Source: a virus. Taken from it: DNA of 53,788 nt. Positions within the stretch are counted from its first letter, which is position 1. Every line of letters begins with the position of its first letter. Position numbers and translations under genes: made by a program. The notes beneath the pieces are model-generated. The model was not told the origin of the DNA. It saw only the letters and a program-made list of their open reading frames with translations, and ran no database searches. The stretch lies in IMG/VR virus record IMGVR_UViG_3300027631_000027, positions 1 through 53,788 of that record; one strand, given 5' to 3'. Shown in pieces: positions 9,843 to 18,111 of the stretch.

Positions 9843-12800
9843 TTAAATTGAGATTTGAGAATATCCATCCTCTTTTTTAATTTCTATTAAATTATCTACC
9901 ATATCACGGGCAGTCTCTAAGTGACTTACTATTAATATAAAATCAAAATGCGTTTTAAGTAAATTAAACAGTGTTTGCATAGAATGCATGTGTTCAGCAT
10001 CCAATACCCCAAATCCTTCATCAATTATCATGAAATTTGACTTGGGAAGATTACTTGCGTTCATGAGTGCAATACGAATGGCAAGACTACTGACAAATCG
10101 TTCCATGCCAGAACTGTTCTCCAACGGCCAAATACGATCATAATCATAGGTTAATTTACCATTGATATTTTTCCCATCCACTTCTAATGCCACTGTAAAG
10201 TCTACAATCTGTGAAAGGATTGAGTTAATCTCCGATTCAATATTAGGAATTGCCTTACTCATCAGTTCATATGGAATACCATCTCGACCAATCGCAGTCA
10301 TATACTGATTATATGCTTCGTAGGTAATTTCCAATTCTTCTGCTTCCTTTAATTTATTCATTAATTCTTGCTTCTTTGATTCCAACACACTAATATTACC
10401 ATGTAGTGCCCGAAGTTTTTGTTCAACCGACTGCATCATCTTTTTGTTCGTAGTAATCTTTTCTTGAATTTGTGCAATATCAATATCAATTGCTTGATTG
10501 TGTAGAATATTTTCTTCGTTAGTTTTATAAATAACAATTTCATTCTCAATATTAGGAATAGAAATTTCTATTTTTTCAAGAACTACCTTACAATTTGCTA
10601 ATACAGTTTTTGACTTTTCTACGTCAAACCCACATGATTCAATTTCTTTCTGGGCAACCAATGCTTCCTCATATATTTCCTTATCAGTTTCCAACGGTTT
10701 CATCTTATCAATAATCTGGGTAATGGAATCTTCTTGGATTAACCGTTTTGCGTTTAACTCGTCTAGTTCATTATGTACTGCGTCCAAATCTTCAATAACC
10801 GATGCATTGTTGGTGACACACACATCACAATTTAAGTTATATTTGTAACTTGATAGTTTATTCTTAAATTTTGTTTTTTCATCAATTTTAGTATTCACAA
10901 CACGAAGAGCACTATTTCCCTTTATTAAAATATCATTTAACTTATTCCAGTTAGCTACTGATTCTTTAAGAGCACCCATATCATATTGCTCAAAGTCACT
11001 TAACGCATCAGTTAAATTCATTTCACTATCAGTCAATGCATATTCTGCAATTGCCACATCTTCCTGTGCCTTCTTACGATTTGTTGTTGCATTAGTTAAT
11101 GCCTTAGTTAAATCGACAAGATTGCCGGACGTTGATGGAACAGGTCTTTTTAGTTCTTGTGTAGAAATTAATACATCATCAAGTACTTCCCGACTTTCCT
11201 TGAGTTCCATATGTTCCACTTCGACATGGGAAACTTCTTCTTGTGCTGTAGTCAATTGAGCATGGGTAGATGCAATATTGTCGGTAACTTCTGACTTCTT
11301 AAATCGTTTGAGAACTCCCGTAATTTCCTTTGCTTCATCGTGTGCAGCATCAAACAACTTATCAAAGATATTCAATCCCATAAACTGAATAAGTAAATCT
11401 TTTCGCTCCGAATGGGATTTATCAATGAACAATGCGTTGCTGGTTTGTCCACTCAATGCCGTCATTACAAAGTCTTCATATGACCCAACATAGTTACGAA
11501 TATTTGCATTTGTATCTCGACGGTCTTCTCCATTCAAGGAAACAATACCAGTAGGAGTTACCTTCCAGAATTGTGCATCAACTTTGACATCACCGTTCTT
11601 TTTACGAGCACCATTTCGTTTAATACCATAGACCTCATTATTAATTTCAAAGGTCAATTCACATTCAAACGTATCCTTACGATTATTAATAATATGGTCA
11701 CCCTTAAATGCCCGTGGAGTCTTGTCATATAAACAGAACATCAACGAATCCATAATAGAACTTTTACCACTTGCGTTTGCAGCAAAGATTCCATACAATC
11801 CTTTCATATCACTGAAATTAATTTCGTTGTCTTCTCCATACGAGAACATATTTGAAAACTTAAACTTCAGTGGACGCCAATGAATATTTCTAGATTGGTC
11901 ATCGTGTTGAATTCTTCCGTTGAGGTCAGTATTAATCTTTTGAATTGCTGTTAATACCTCGGCATCCAATGAACTATTGTTTCTGGTCAACCAATCTGTA
12001 ATCAGTGTATGTTGTAATGACACATCTGTCAAATCCATTGCATCATGGGCAACCGTAGTAGACCGATTGATGGTCTTATTGAATCGACTCTTATTGACAC
12101 TGAGTTCAATTATATTATGATTGTTACGAAGCGTGGTAATAATCTTTTTTACTTGGGTATTATCTAAATCACCCGTGAACAGTCGCATGCGAACGTTCTT
12201 CGGCATATGTGACGGATAGGTGATATTTCCATCGGATACTTCTAGTGTTACATATCCGTAATCATTGTGAAGAGGAATAAATTCAAACGTATGTGATTGC
12301 ACATCCCACAAACACCATCCATGATTGTCAAGACTTTCCCCGTGGTTTTGCTGAATGAGGGATGATGCATAGACAATTACTGGATTGCTATCTTGGAGTA
12401 CTTGATGCTTATGAATGTCACCTAACAACACCATATCAAATTCGTCGAATGTGGCTACGTGTACATGTCTATTTGTAATCGTAAATCCCGCATCAGTCGT
12501 TGAACCGTGAACAGGTCCGTGGTATAGTGCAATTCTATGCGAAGAATCACATTCGTCTGCACGTGGCCATTCTGTTGCATCATCAAGAATAGACATCACC
12601 GCAAAGTCGGTGTCTGCAACCGTGACAATAGCAGAGTTCTTAATATAATAAAGATTTGGATGTTGTAAACTATTCACAATTGGAGTAAGACTATCCAATC
12701 TGTTTGTATTGGCAAGATTACAATCGTGATTACCCGCAATTAAAATTGTTGGAGCAATGTCGGCAATACTTGCCAGAAACTTAGAAGTGACTTCGACCAT

Positions 12801-13001
12801 TTCTGGGGACATATCCGTCTTTGCATGCACGATATCTCCTGCCAATACAATGACAAAATTTTTAAGATTCTTTGCACGAATGTCTGTATACAATGTTTCG
12901 AACGCGGTTTCGTATTCTTCATGACGACGAAACAACCGAATGTGAATATCAGCAATGTGAACAATAGATTTTAATTTATTAAATGGAACATTTATTTTCA
13001 T
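9843..13001 (-). CDS. Fused SbcD-SbcC (Mre11-Rad50 / T4 gp47-gp46) recombination nuclease, 1052 aa
   Basis: One polypeptide carries both halves of the double-strand-break nuclease. Residues 1-300 are a calcineurin-type phosphodiesterase with HIADIH (D18, H20), AGDIVH (D56), GNHD (90-93), the YHGPVHG segment and GDIHKH. From about residue 395 there is an SMC-like ATPase with a Walker A (AANASGKSS, near 405), two long coiled-coil arms around a zinc-hook CDVC near 723, an ABC signature (ENSSGMERFVSSLAIRIAL) and Walker B FMIIDEGFGVLD near 990, then a SHLE H-loop. In T4 the two proteins are separate. I chose ATG 13001, which overlaps the upstream stop as ATGA; the longer frame would overlap that gene by 70 nt. 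All catalytic motifs look intact. Confidence 0.93.
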   Translation of the reverse strand: MKINVPFNKLKSIVHIADIHIRLFRRHEEYETAFETLYTDIRAKNLKNFVIVLAGDIVHAKTDMSPEMVEVTSKFLASIADIAPTILIAGNHDCNLANTNRLDSLTPIVNSLQHPNLYYIKNSAIVTVADTDFAVMSILDDATEWPRADECDSSHRIALYHGPVHGSTTDAGFTITNRHVHVATFDEFDMVLLGDIHKHQVLQDSNPVIVYASSLIQQNHGESLDNHGWCLWDVQSHTFEFIPLHNDYGYVTLEVSDGNITYPSHMPKNVRMRLFTGDLDNTQVKKIITTLRNNHNIIELSVNKSRFNKTINRSTTVAHDAMDLTDVSLQHTLITDWLTRNNSSLDAEVLTAIQKINTDLNGRIQHDDQSRNIHWRPLKFKFSNMFSYGEDNEINFSDMKGLYGIFAANASGKSSIMDSLMFCLYDKTPRAFKGDHIINNRKDTFECELTFEINNEVYGIKRNGARKKNGDVKVDAQFWKVTPTGIVSLNGEDRRDTNANIRNYVGSYEDFVMTALSGQTSNALFIDKSHSERKDLLIQFMGLNIFDKLFDAAHDEAKEITGVLKRFKKSEVTDNIASTHAQLTTAQEEVSHVEVEHMELKESREVLDDVLISTQELKRPVPSTSGNLVDLTKALTNATTNRKKAQEDVAIAEYALTDSEMNLTDALSDFEQYDMGALKESVANWNKLNDILIKGNSALRVVNTKIDEKTKFKNKLSSYKYNLNCDVCVTNNASVIEDLDAVHNELDELNAKRLIQEDSITQIIDKMKPLETDKEIYEEALVAQKEIESCGFDVEKSKTVLANCKVVLEKIEISIPNIENEIVIYKTNEENILHNQAIDIDIAQIQEKITTNKKMMQSVEQKLRALHGNISVLESKKQELMNKLKEAEELEITYEAYNQYMTAIGRDGIPYELMSKAIPNIESEINSILSQIVDFTVALEVDGKNINGKLTYDYDRIWPLENSSGMERFVSSLAIRIALMNASNLPKSNFMIIDEGFGVLDAEHMHSMQTLFNLLKTHFDFILIVSHLETARDMVDNLIEIKKEDGYSQISI

Positions 13002-13225
13002 AATACCTTCTTTGTAAGTAACCATCCTGCAAACACTCCCATTGAAATACCTTTGGGGTCTAACCAAACTGCATCATAACTTTTACAAAAATCTTTCCAT
13101 GCCATACCAGCCGTTATTGGCGATATCATGTCATTGGGATCTATCAAATCTAACAATTCTTCAATATCAGCAATGTCCACACCAGACCCTTTTGCGATAA
13201 GTTCTATTTCTTCTTTACGTGTCAT
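12998..13225 (-). CDS. Small acidic protein between primase and SbcCD, 75 aa
   Basis: This is an unrecognised 75-residue protein joined to both neighbours by 4-nt ATGA overlaps, so it is probably translationally coupled to the primase and the recombination nuclease. The sequence (MTRKEEIELIAKGSGVDIAD, then DLIDPNDMISP) starts with an acidic helix. It ends with a hydrophobic stretch (ISMGVFAGWLLTKKVL) that could be a short amphipathic or buried helix. There are no metal-binding or catalytic motifs. Context suggests an accessory factor for replication or recombination; that is inference only. Confidence 0.7.
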   Translation of the reverse strand: MTRKEEIELIAKGSGVDIADIEELLDLIDPNDMISPITAGMAWKDFCKSYDAVWLDPKGISMGVFAGWLLTKKVL

Positions 13226-14127
13226 ATATTTAATAACCTCTGTCCAATAAATTCTTTAAATGTGGTACTGCGAGAATTACTAATTTCTTCCCATGCAGTT
13301 TCAAACCCCATATCTGCTGCGTCTTTTCCTTTTGTTAACACTACACTAACATTCATATCATATTGTTTAAGATGTTGTTCCAATTTCATAGCATCAGATT
13401 GTGCGTCTTCGTCCAAGAAAATTACAACATTTTTTACTTTATTCTGTAGTAACGCTTGCTCCAAATTCTTCGGAATCGTTTTGCCAAGTAGCGGTATAGC
13501 ATTTCTCCTAAGAGATATAGCATCAAACATGCCCTCACATAAAATTATTTGGTCGTTCCAATCTACCATGTTCTCAAAACATACAATGTTTTTTGTTACT
13601 GGAGGATTCTTATATTTCATCCCACCCTCATAAAATGATCGTGCGGTAAAATAATTTAACTGATTATTACTATCATAGGATGGGACAATAATACGTCCCG
13701 CATATGGACCGGTTTCACAATATCCCATACGATATCGCAATATATCATCAGTCCGCACTCCACGATTTTTTAAATAAGAAATAGCATTCAAATACGAATA
13801 ACTTTTTTCAGATTTCCACAACGGCTTATATTCAAGAGGAAGAAATAATTTAATATCGGCAGTTGTTGCTTTATATATCTTAATATCTTCATCACCCAAC
13901 ACTTGTTTAAATTGTTGAATAAGTTCTTTAGAGATATTGAGTTTTTTTAATAACCAAATAATATGACCACCTTTACTACCGCACGTCCAACACTTCCACT
14001 TATTATTTGATATATTAACAGATAATTTCTTTTTTGCATGATGGCAAAACGGGCAGTGAAATAGATATTCATCTGCCTGCTGCGTATATATGCCTAATAT
14101 TTGTTGGAGTAGTGTGAGTATAGTCAT
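13222..14127 (-). CDS. DNA primase, zinc finger plus Toprim (DnaG/T4 gp61 type), 301 aa
   Basis: The N-terminus has a CHC2-like zinc finger: C25-x2-C28, then C46-x2-C49 (CPFCHH, CWTCG). A primase core follows with YLKNRGVRTDDILRYRMGYC, typical of DnaG-like proteins. The Toprim domain shows the conserved glutamate in IILCEGMFDAISL and the DxD in VVIFLDEDAQSD. It would make RNA primers for lagging-strand synthesis. The length is close to T4 gp61. The start at 14127 has no good Shine-Dalgarno site; a sigma-70-like promoter ends only 6 nt upstream, which would give an almost leaderless mRNA. The gene leads an overlapping three-gene unit with the 75-residue protein and SbcCD. Confidence 0.9.
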   Translation of the reverse strand: MTILTLLQQILGIYTQQADEYLFHCPFCHHAKKKLSVNISNNKWKCWTCGSKGGHIIWLLKKLNISKELIQQFKQVLGDEDIKIYKATTADIKLFLPLEYKPLWKSEKSYSYLNAISYLKNRGVRTDDILRYRMGYCETGPYAGRIIVPSYDSNNQLNYFTARSFYEGGMKYKNPPVTKNIVCFENMVDWNDQIILCEGMFDAISLRRNAIPLLGKTIPKNLEQALLQNKVKNVVIFLDEDAQSDAMKLEQHLKQYDMNVSVVLTKGKDAADMGFETAWEEISNSRSTTFKEFIGQRLLNI

Positions 14128-14133
14128 ACTCTA

Positions 14134-14162
14134 ATGATAACACAACCACTTGACAAAATCAA
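14134..14162 (-). promoter_or_regulatory. Sigma-70-like promoter before the primase
   Basis: On the minus strand: TTGATT (14157-14162), 17-nt spacer, TATCAT (14134-14139). The predicted transcription start falls at or next to the primase ATG at 14127, which also lacks a ribosome-binding site. The match is good but not perfect. Confidence 0.5.
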
Positions 14163-14165
14163 GGG

Positions 14166-14741
14166 TTAAATGACACCTCGTGCTAATCTAACACTAATAT
14201 CTTTTTTTATTTCTTCGGGCACAGTCTCTAACCAATCTAATACTATCTGAAAATTTTCTTCACTTAACGACCCTTTCATGCCATTACTGGTCTTACAAAT
14301 AATTTGAATATTATCTATATTACTCGACCCACCCTTAGAAATCGGAATAATATGATCGAATACTAACGTATTAATATTTAATATCTTGTCACAGTATTTA
14401 CACTTCGTTCCGTACATTTTGTACAGAAGCTCTCGCAATTCTTCCACGGTAATATTACATTCCACACCATGTTTTTTTGAACGAGTTACTAACGCAATTT
14501 TGGTGGAATCAGCACGTTTTAAAATCTTATTCACCACTTTATTTAAATTGCGTTTATGACATAATTTTATTTTTTCCAAGAACTTTTCTTGCCACTCGGT
14601 TCTAATAACTGTTTTTTGAACAGTTTGTGCAGATGGCGTTCGTGGTTTAGGTAAACGCAATTGAGCCACTTCATCGGGGGTTCCATTAAATATTGCATGG
14701 ACATCCGTTGAGTGGCTCAATTTGGTAGTACGTTTTTTCAT
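14166..14741 (-). CDS. HNH endonuclease, 191 aa
   Basis: The C-terminal half carries a complete HNH fold: C114-x2-C117 (CKYC), then VFDHIIPISKGGSSNIDNIQ with the catalytic D129-H130 and the Asn at 144, and C149 as a zinc ligand. The N-terminal 100 residues are basic (KKRTTKLSH, LCHKRNLNKVVNKILKR) and likely contact DNA. Free-standing HNH genes of this size in phages are often homing endonucleases placed between replication genes, as here beside the primase. I see no interrupted gene or intron next to it, so whether it homes is not shown. Its target is unknown. Confidence 0.85.
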   Translation of the reverse strand: MKKRTTKLSHSTDVHAIFNGTPDEVAQLRLPKPRTPSAQTVQKTVIRTEWQEKFLEKIKLCHKRNLNKVVNKILKRADSTKIALVTRSKKHGVECNITVEELRELLYKMYGTKCKYCDKILNINTLVFDHIIPISKGGSSNIDNIQIICKTSNGMKGSLSEENFQIVLDWLETVPEEIKKDISVRLARGVI

Positions 14742-14768
14742 ATAACCGTTATAGTAATTTAATAAATT

Positions 14769-15242
14769 TTATGTTGCAACAGTTTTTGCTGCTGCACGTA
14801 CTTTAGCAAACGAGGATAAAGTGGCCGAAATTGCAAACTTTGCTGTGGGCGTCCACCGATGAAAATTGGTTGGATTATCCTTCCATGCATCAAGCGTATC
14901 CGTTCTCATACTCTTATAAGTTTTCCACGCTGAGTCTTTTATAGAACTAGCGGTTGCATTTGGATCGGTAAATGCATAATTTAATGCTCTTCCATACCAA
15001 CGACTCAATCCCTTACGTTCATTTGCAGCAATTACTGTATCTGTACCTTGGACAAACTCAGTGGTCTTAGCTTTTTCTTGCTGAAAATTTGATTGCATTG
15101 TATCAGTTGACCCTATACGTGCACCAGCATCCATAAAATTTACACCAGGGCCTGAACTGTCTTGTACCAAATCCGTATTTGCTTTAGCTCTGCCTGCATT
15201 CGTGTTAGCTGCTGCATTTTTATATCTTTCTTCTAACGTCAT
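14769..15242 (-). CDS. Uncharacterised, probably virion-associated protein, 157 aa
   Basis: I do not recognise this protein. It starts MTLEERYKNAAANTNAGRAK, is rich in Ala, Thr, Asp and Asn, has no cysteine and looks partly disordered at the N-terminus (TDLVQDSSGPGVNFMDAG). The C-terminal half is more ordered and aromatic (SRWYGRALNYAFTDP, NFHRWTPTAKFAISATLSSF). ATG 15242 is preferred over a TTG at 15254 because it has a GGAG 7 nt upstream. It is the last gene of the long structural block. A small structural or tail-completion role is only a guess from position. Confidence 0.55.
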   Translation of the reverse strand: MTLEERYKNAAANTNAGRAKANTDLVQDSSGPGVNFMDAGARIGSTDTMQSNFQQEKAKTTEFVQGTDTVIAANERKGLSRWYGRALNYAFTDPNATASSIKDSAWKTYKSMRTDTLDAWKDNPTNFHRWTPTAKFAISATLSSFAKVRAAAKTVAT

Positions 15243-15257
15243 ATAAATCTCCAAGTA

Positions 15258-16187
15258 TTAGGTATCGAACCTAACTATAAATATCTGGTTAACATCAAAA
15301 GTACGTTGAATTGGTTCACTTGTTTTTGCCACTGCTAACAATTCGTACTTGTCATTATATAACCCAATTGTTGTAATATATGGTTTGATAACTCCAGCAC
15401 TCATTAAATTATACAAATTCCACGTTGAACTTCCACTGGACGGTTTAATATTCATTTCATTAAATGACTGTGTAACACTGCCCGTCGTTGCGGTGTATGC
15501 AGATAATATTGACGGATTAAATGGAGAAAAATTAAAATCCATAGGACGTAATTTTACATTCACTTGATGTCTATGAAGTTTTACATCACTATTATAATCC
15601 ACATATACATTCGTGCCACTTACTATTTGTAATCCAGTTGACGATATAGAAGTATTTATCGATGCCGTATCGTGTTTGATGACTGCAATACCTGTATTGT
15701 AAAATATATTACCGAGATATACATTAACCGACGAACTGACGTAGTATAAATTACCTCTACCGTCATCCCGTATTGCCGTATTTGCAATTTCTGTAGTTAT
15801 TTCAAATGACCCCGGTTTTACTCTATCCCCATAAAAATTTTGTCCAATACTAAATACGTAAGAATCATTTGGCAATCCTGCTAAACTAGAAGTGGTCAAT
15901 ACCGACCCACTATAGAAGTTTCCTCTGTTATAAAACAAATGTTTTATGGATGAATATAAAATATATTCATATACACCAGAATCAGAATTAATTTTAGGAA
16001 AATCACTTTCAAAAAAATCAGTTGGGTCATTAGTAGCACGACCTACTGTAATTGCACCATCCAACTCGTCGGGCGATGTAATATGTATACCCGACGACCC
16101 AGATAGTAACTCCCAAGACATGGGAGCAGATACGTACATGTCTTCAACAGTATAATCTTTTGAATCTAACGTACTAAAGACTTTCAT
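15258..16187 (-). CDS. Virion structural protein with shared C-terminal domain, 309 aa
   Basis: This is a beta-rich protein (MKVFSTLDSKDYTVEDMYV start) with many Ser/Thr/Tyr strands and no enzymatic motif. Its last 40 residues (YITTIGLYNDKYELLAVAKT then EPIQRTFDVNQIFIVRFDT) closely match the end of the next upstream gene (YITTVGLYNSKNELLAVAKL then KPVRKSFDEEILLRVRLDF). The two genes therefore share a paralogous terminal domain on different N-terminal parts. They overlap by one base (TAATG), indicating coupled translation. That tail is typical of a repeated phage capsid/tail decoration or baseplate-linked protein, but I cannot name the family with certainty. Confidence 0.65.
   Translation of the reverse strand: MKVFSTLDSKDYTVEDMYVSAPMSWELLSGSSGIHITSPDELDGAITVGRATNDPTDFFESDFPKINSDSGVYEYILYSSIKHLFYNRGNFYSGSVLTTSSLAGLPNDSYVFSIGQNFYGDRVKPGSFEITTEIANTAIRDDGRGNLYYVSSSVNVYLGNIFYNTGIAVIKHDTASINTSISSTGLQIVSGTNVYVDYNSDVKLHRHQVNVKLRPMDFNFSPFNPSILSAYTATTGSVTQSFNEMNIKPSSGSSTWNLYNLMSAGVIKPYITTIGLYNDKYELLAVAKTSEPIQRTFDVNQIFIVRFDT
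15276..15283 (-). promoter_or_regulatory. Candidate late-promoter motif TATTTATA
   Basis: Coding-strand TATTTATA, 33 nt before the ATG at 15242. It lies inside the last codons of the upstream structural gene, so it is less certain than intergenic copies. Confidence 0.35.
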
Positions 16188-17386
16188 TAAAAGTCGAGTC
16201 TAACTCTTAATAAAATTTCTTCATCGAAACTTTTACGAACTGGTTTACTCAATTTTGCCACTGCCAACAATTCATTCTTAGAATTATATAATCCAACCGT
16301 TGTAATATAAACTTTTGGATCATTTTTAAAACTCGATTGGATTAATACACCCGTATTTGGATTGGAGAATGTTGGATTATTAGAGTAATTATATTCTTTA
16401 TTACGTAATCTTACAAAGTAATGGGTAGAGGCAATAGTTTCAGCAGAACGTGCTCTAAATCCCTTATTACTTCCAGTAGCAAATGTTGCGTTTCTAATTG
16501 CTACATATAATCCAGCATGATTGTACGCAGATTTATTGGAACCCCACGCAGTTTCACTGAGTGCATGCACAATTGGTGCAAATGGATATTGTGTAGTTTC
16601 ATTATAGTCAGGATAGGTGGCTGAATAGTACAATGTGTCTCTAGACGATGTGGCCTGGCTTCCTGTCAATAGCACTGATGATGCCGATGTAAAGAATCCA
16701 ACCGCAGGACCAATTGCATTTGGGTTTAATACAATGATACCTAAATCTGGATATACTAATCCATATCCAGGTCCACTAGTTCCCCAAGTGGTTGACCCCG
16801 TTGCGGCAGAAATTGAACCAGATGTACTTGACAAGGCACCGGAAATTATGTTAAACACTCTACCTGCTTTACTATTTGCAGTTAGTGCGCCTAATGTTTG
16901 ACCACTATCATCGATAAACGTACTAATTCCATTTGCACCAGACAACGGCAATTCCCAATTTCCCGGATCAAGTTGTTCTCTAATACGAGCTCGTTGAAAA
17001 TTTATGACATATATGTGGTCGGAATCTACCCCTTGAAAAGAAAATTTTGTATCTTCGGGATTTAATAATAAATTTCTATATTGACTGTATATTGCTTTTG
17101 TTGGTAGTTTTGATTGTTCATTTACATCAAGCGTTGGAGAACCACCGCCGTTTATGTGACCATAACTAATGGCAAATTGTACTTCCGCTAGTGGATTACT
17201 AGTAGGATCAATATTAAATGCGTCAAAATAATATTCGCCACTTGTACCAAACTGTTGGCCATCGCCATCATTAATATACAATAAATTTTCAAATGAACCC
17301 GTATCACCCGTGAACAATCCAGTAGTTATGGTTGTGGGGTTTGCGGTCACTATATCATCGTTCTGAAGAGTTGTGTAAATAGTCAT
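16187..17386 (-). CDS. Virion structural protein, 399 aa
   Basis: The protein starts MTIYTTLQNDDIVTANPTTI and is dominated by Gly/Ser/Thr-rich beta segments. The N-terminal part (GLFTGDTGSFENLLYINDGD, EYYFDAFNIDPTSNP, VQFAISYGHINGGG) is followed by a long central domain. It ends with the paralogous domain shared with the 309-residue neighbour. No signal peptide, metal site or hydrolase motif is visible. It lies in the run of structural genes between the baseplate core and the fibres. A tail-tube, sheath-proximal or decoration protein are all possible; the sequence does not decide. Confidence 0.65.
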   Translation of the reverse strand: MTIYTTLQNDDIVTANPTTITTGLFTGDTGSFENLLYINDGDGQQFGTSGEYYFDAFNIDPTSNPLAEVQFAISYGHINGGGSPTLDVNEQSKLPTKAIYSQYRNLLLNPEDTKFSFQGVDSDHIYVINFQRARIREQLDPGNWELPLSGANGISTFIDDSGQTLGALTANSKAGRVFNIISGALSSTSGSISAATGSTTWGTSGPGYGLVYPDLGIIVLNPNAIGPAVGFFTSASSVLLTGSQATSSRDTLYYSATYPDYNETTQYPFAPIVHALSETAWGSNKSAYNHAGLYVAIRNATFATGSNKGFRARSAETIASTHYFVRLRNKEYNYSNNPTFSNPNTGVLIQSSFKNDPKVYITTVGLYNSKNELLAVAKLSKPVRKSFDEEILLRVRLDF

Positions 17387-17405
17387 ATATATTTCCTAGT
17401 GTTGG

Positions 17406-18053
17406 TTACGCTACTGTAGCTGGAAGGATAGTTACTGGAATTACCTTTGTTGCGCCGGTTTCATTGCCAATAATTACTAGTTGTGTAGATGTTTCCGTAT
17501 TTACATTTCGTGGGGTGAGGGTAAATTGTGTCCCTGTTAATACGATGGCATTCTGTGAATTTACCGAAGAGGTTTCTCCCACAAACAATGGTACCGTTGC
17601 ACTTCCAGCCACACCATTACTTGTTAATGAAGCAGCTTCTCTGTCATACAGAATTGCAGTGTATCCAAGTGTTTGGTCCAGATTAGTTCCGCCGGTAGTA
17701 ATTACCGTTACCTGCTGTCCCAATGCGTTCGTAGAATATCGTAGTTCAATAGAAATTGGTGCAACTTGTAATAATGGAATTGTATTTTGTCCTTGGGCAA
17801 AGGTGACCAGTTTATATCGTAAATTTTGTGTTTCATCTACGGAAGCTTCTACAATGGGCATATTTTCAATCGCCGAACCATAATATTCCGTTCCAAGTGG
17901 GTGAGCGGGATCATATAAAGAATAATCAATCTCATCGTCTGATACCGCAAACTGTGTAATGTTGAATGCAGAACGGCCTTGTGCAAGCAATTCTCGTCCT
18001 TTTTTTGTTAAAATAGCGTCAACCGTAACGCTTGCTTTATTTAAATATCCCAT
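17406..18053 (-). CDS. Virion structural protein (MGYLNKASVTVDAILTKKG family), 215 aa
   Basis: The highly regular N-terminus MGYLNKASVTVDAILTKKGR, followed by ELLAQGRSAFNITQFAVSDDEIDYSLYDPAHP, resembles a protein that recurs in T4-like environmental phages next to baseplate and tail genes. I recall it only as a structural protein of unknown exact role. The rest is beta-rich (ISIELRYSTNALGQQVTVIT, GTQFTLTPRNVNTETSTQL) and could form an Ig-like domain. It has its own start after a 58-nt gap. Family recognition is moderate and function is not known. Confidence 0.65.
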   Translation of the reverse strand: MGYLNKASVTVDAILTKKGRELLAQGRSAFNITQFAVSDDEIDYSLYDPAHPLGTEYYGSAIENMPIVEASVDETQNLRYKLVTFAQGQNTIPLLQVAPISIELRYSTNALGQQVTVITTGGTNLDQTLGYTAILYDREAASLTSNGVAGSATVPLFVGETSSVNSQNAIVLTGTQFTLTPRNVNTETSTQLVIIGNETGATKVIPVTILPATVA

Positions 18054-18111
18054 AAATAATAACTCCGAATAATAAGAGGTCTGATATACATATATAGTAT
18101 TGTTTGTTTTA

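Noticed and set aside
14166-14741. HNH gene as part of an intron or intein
   Set aside because: Neighbouring genes are intact and no split gene or splice motif is seen; a free-standing nuclease is simpler.
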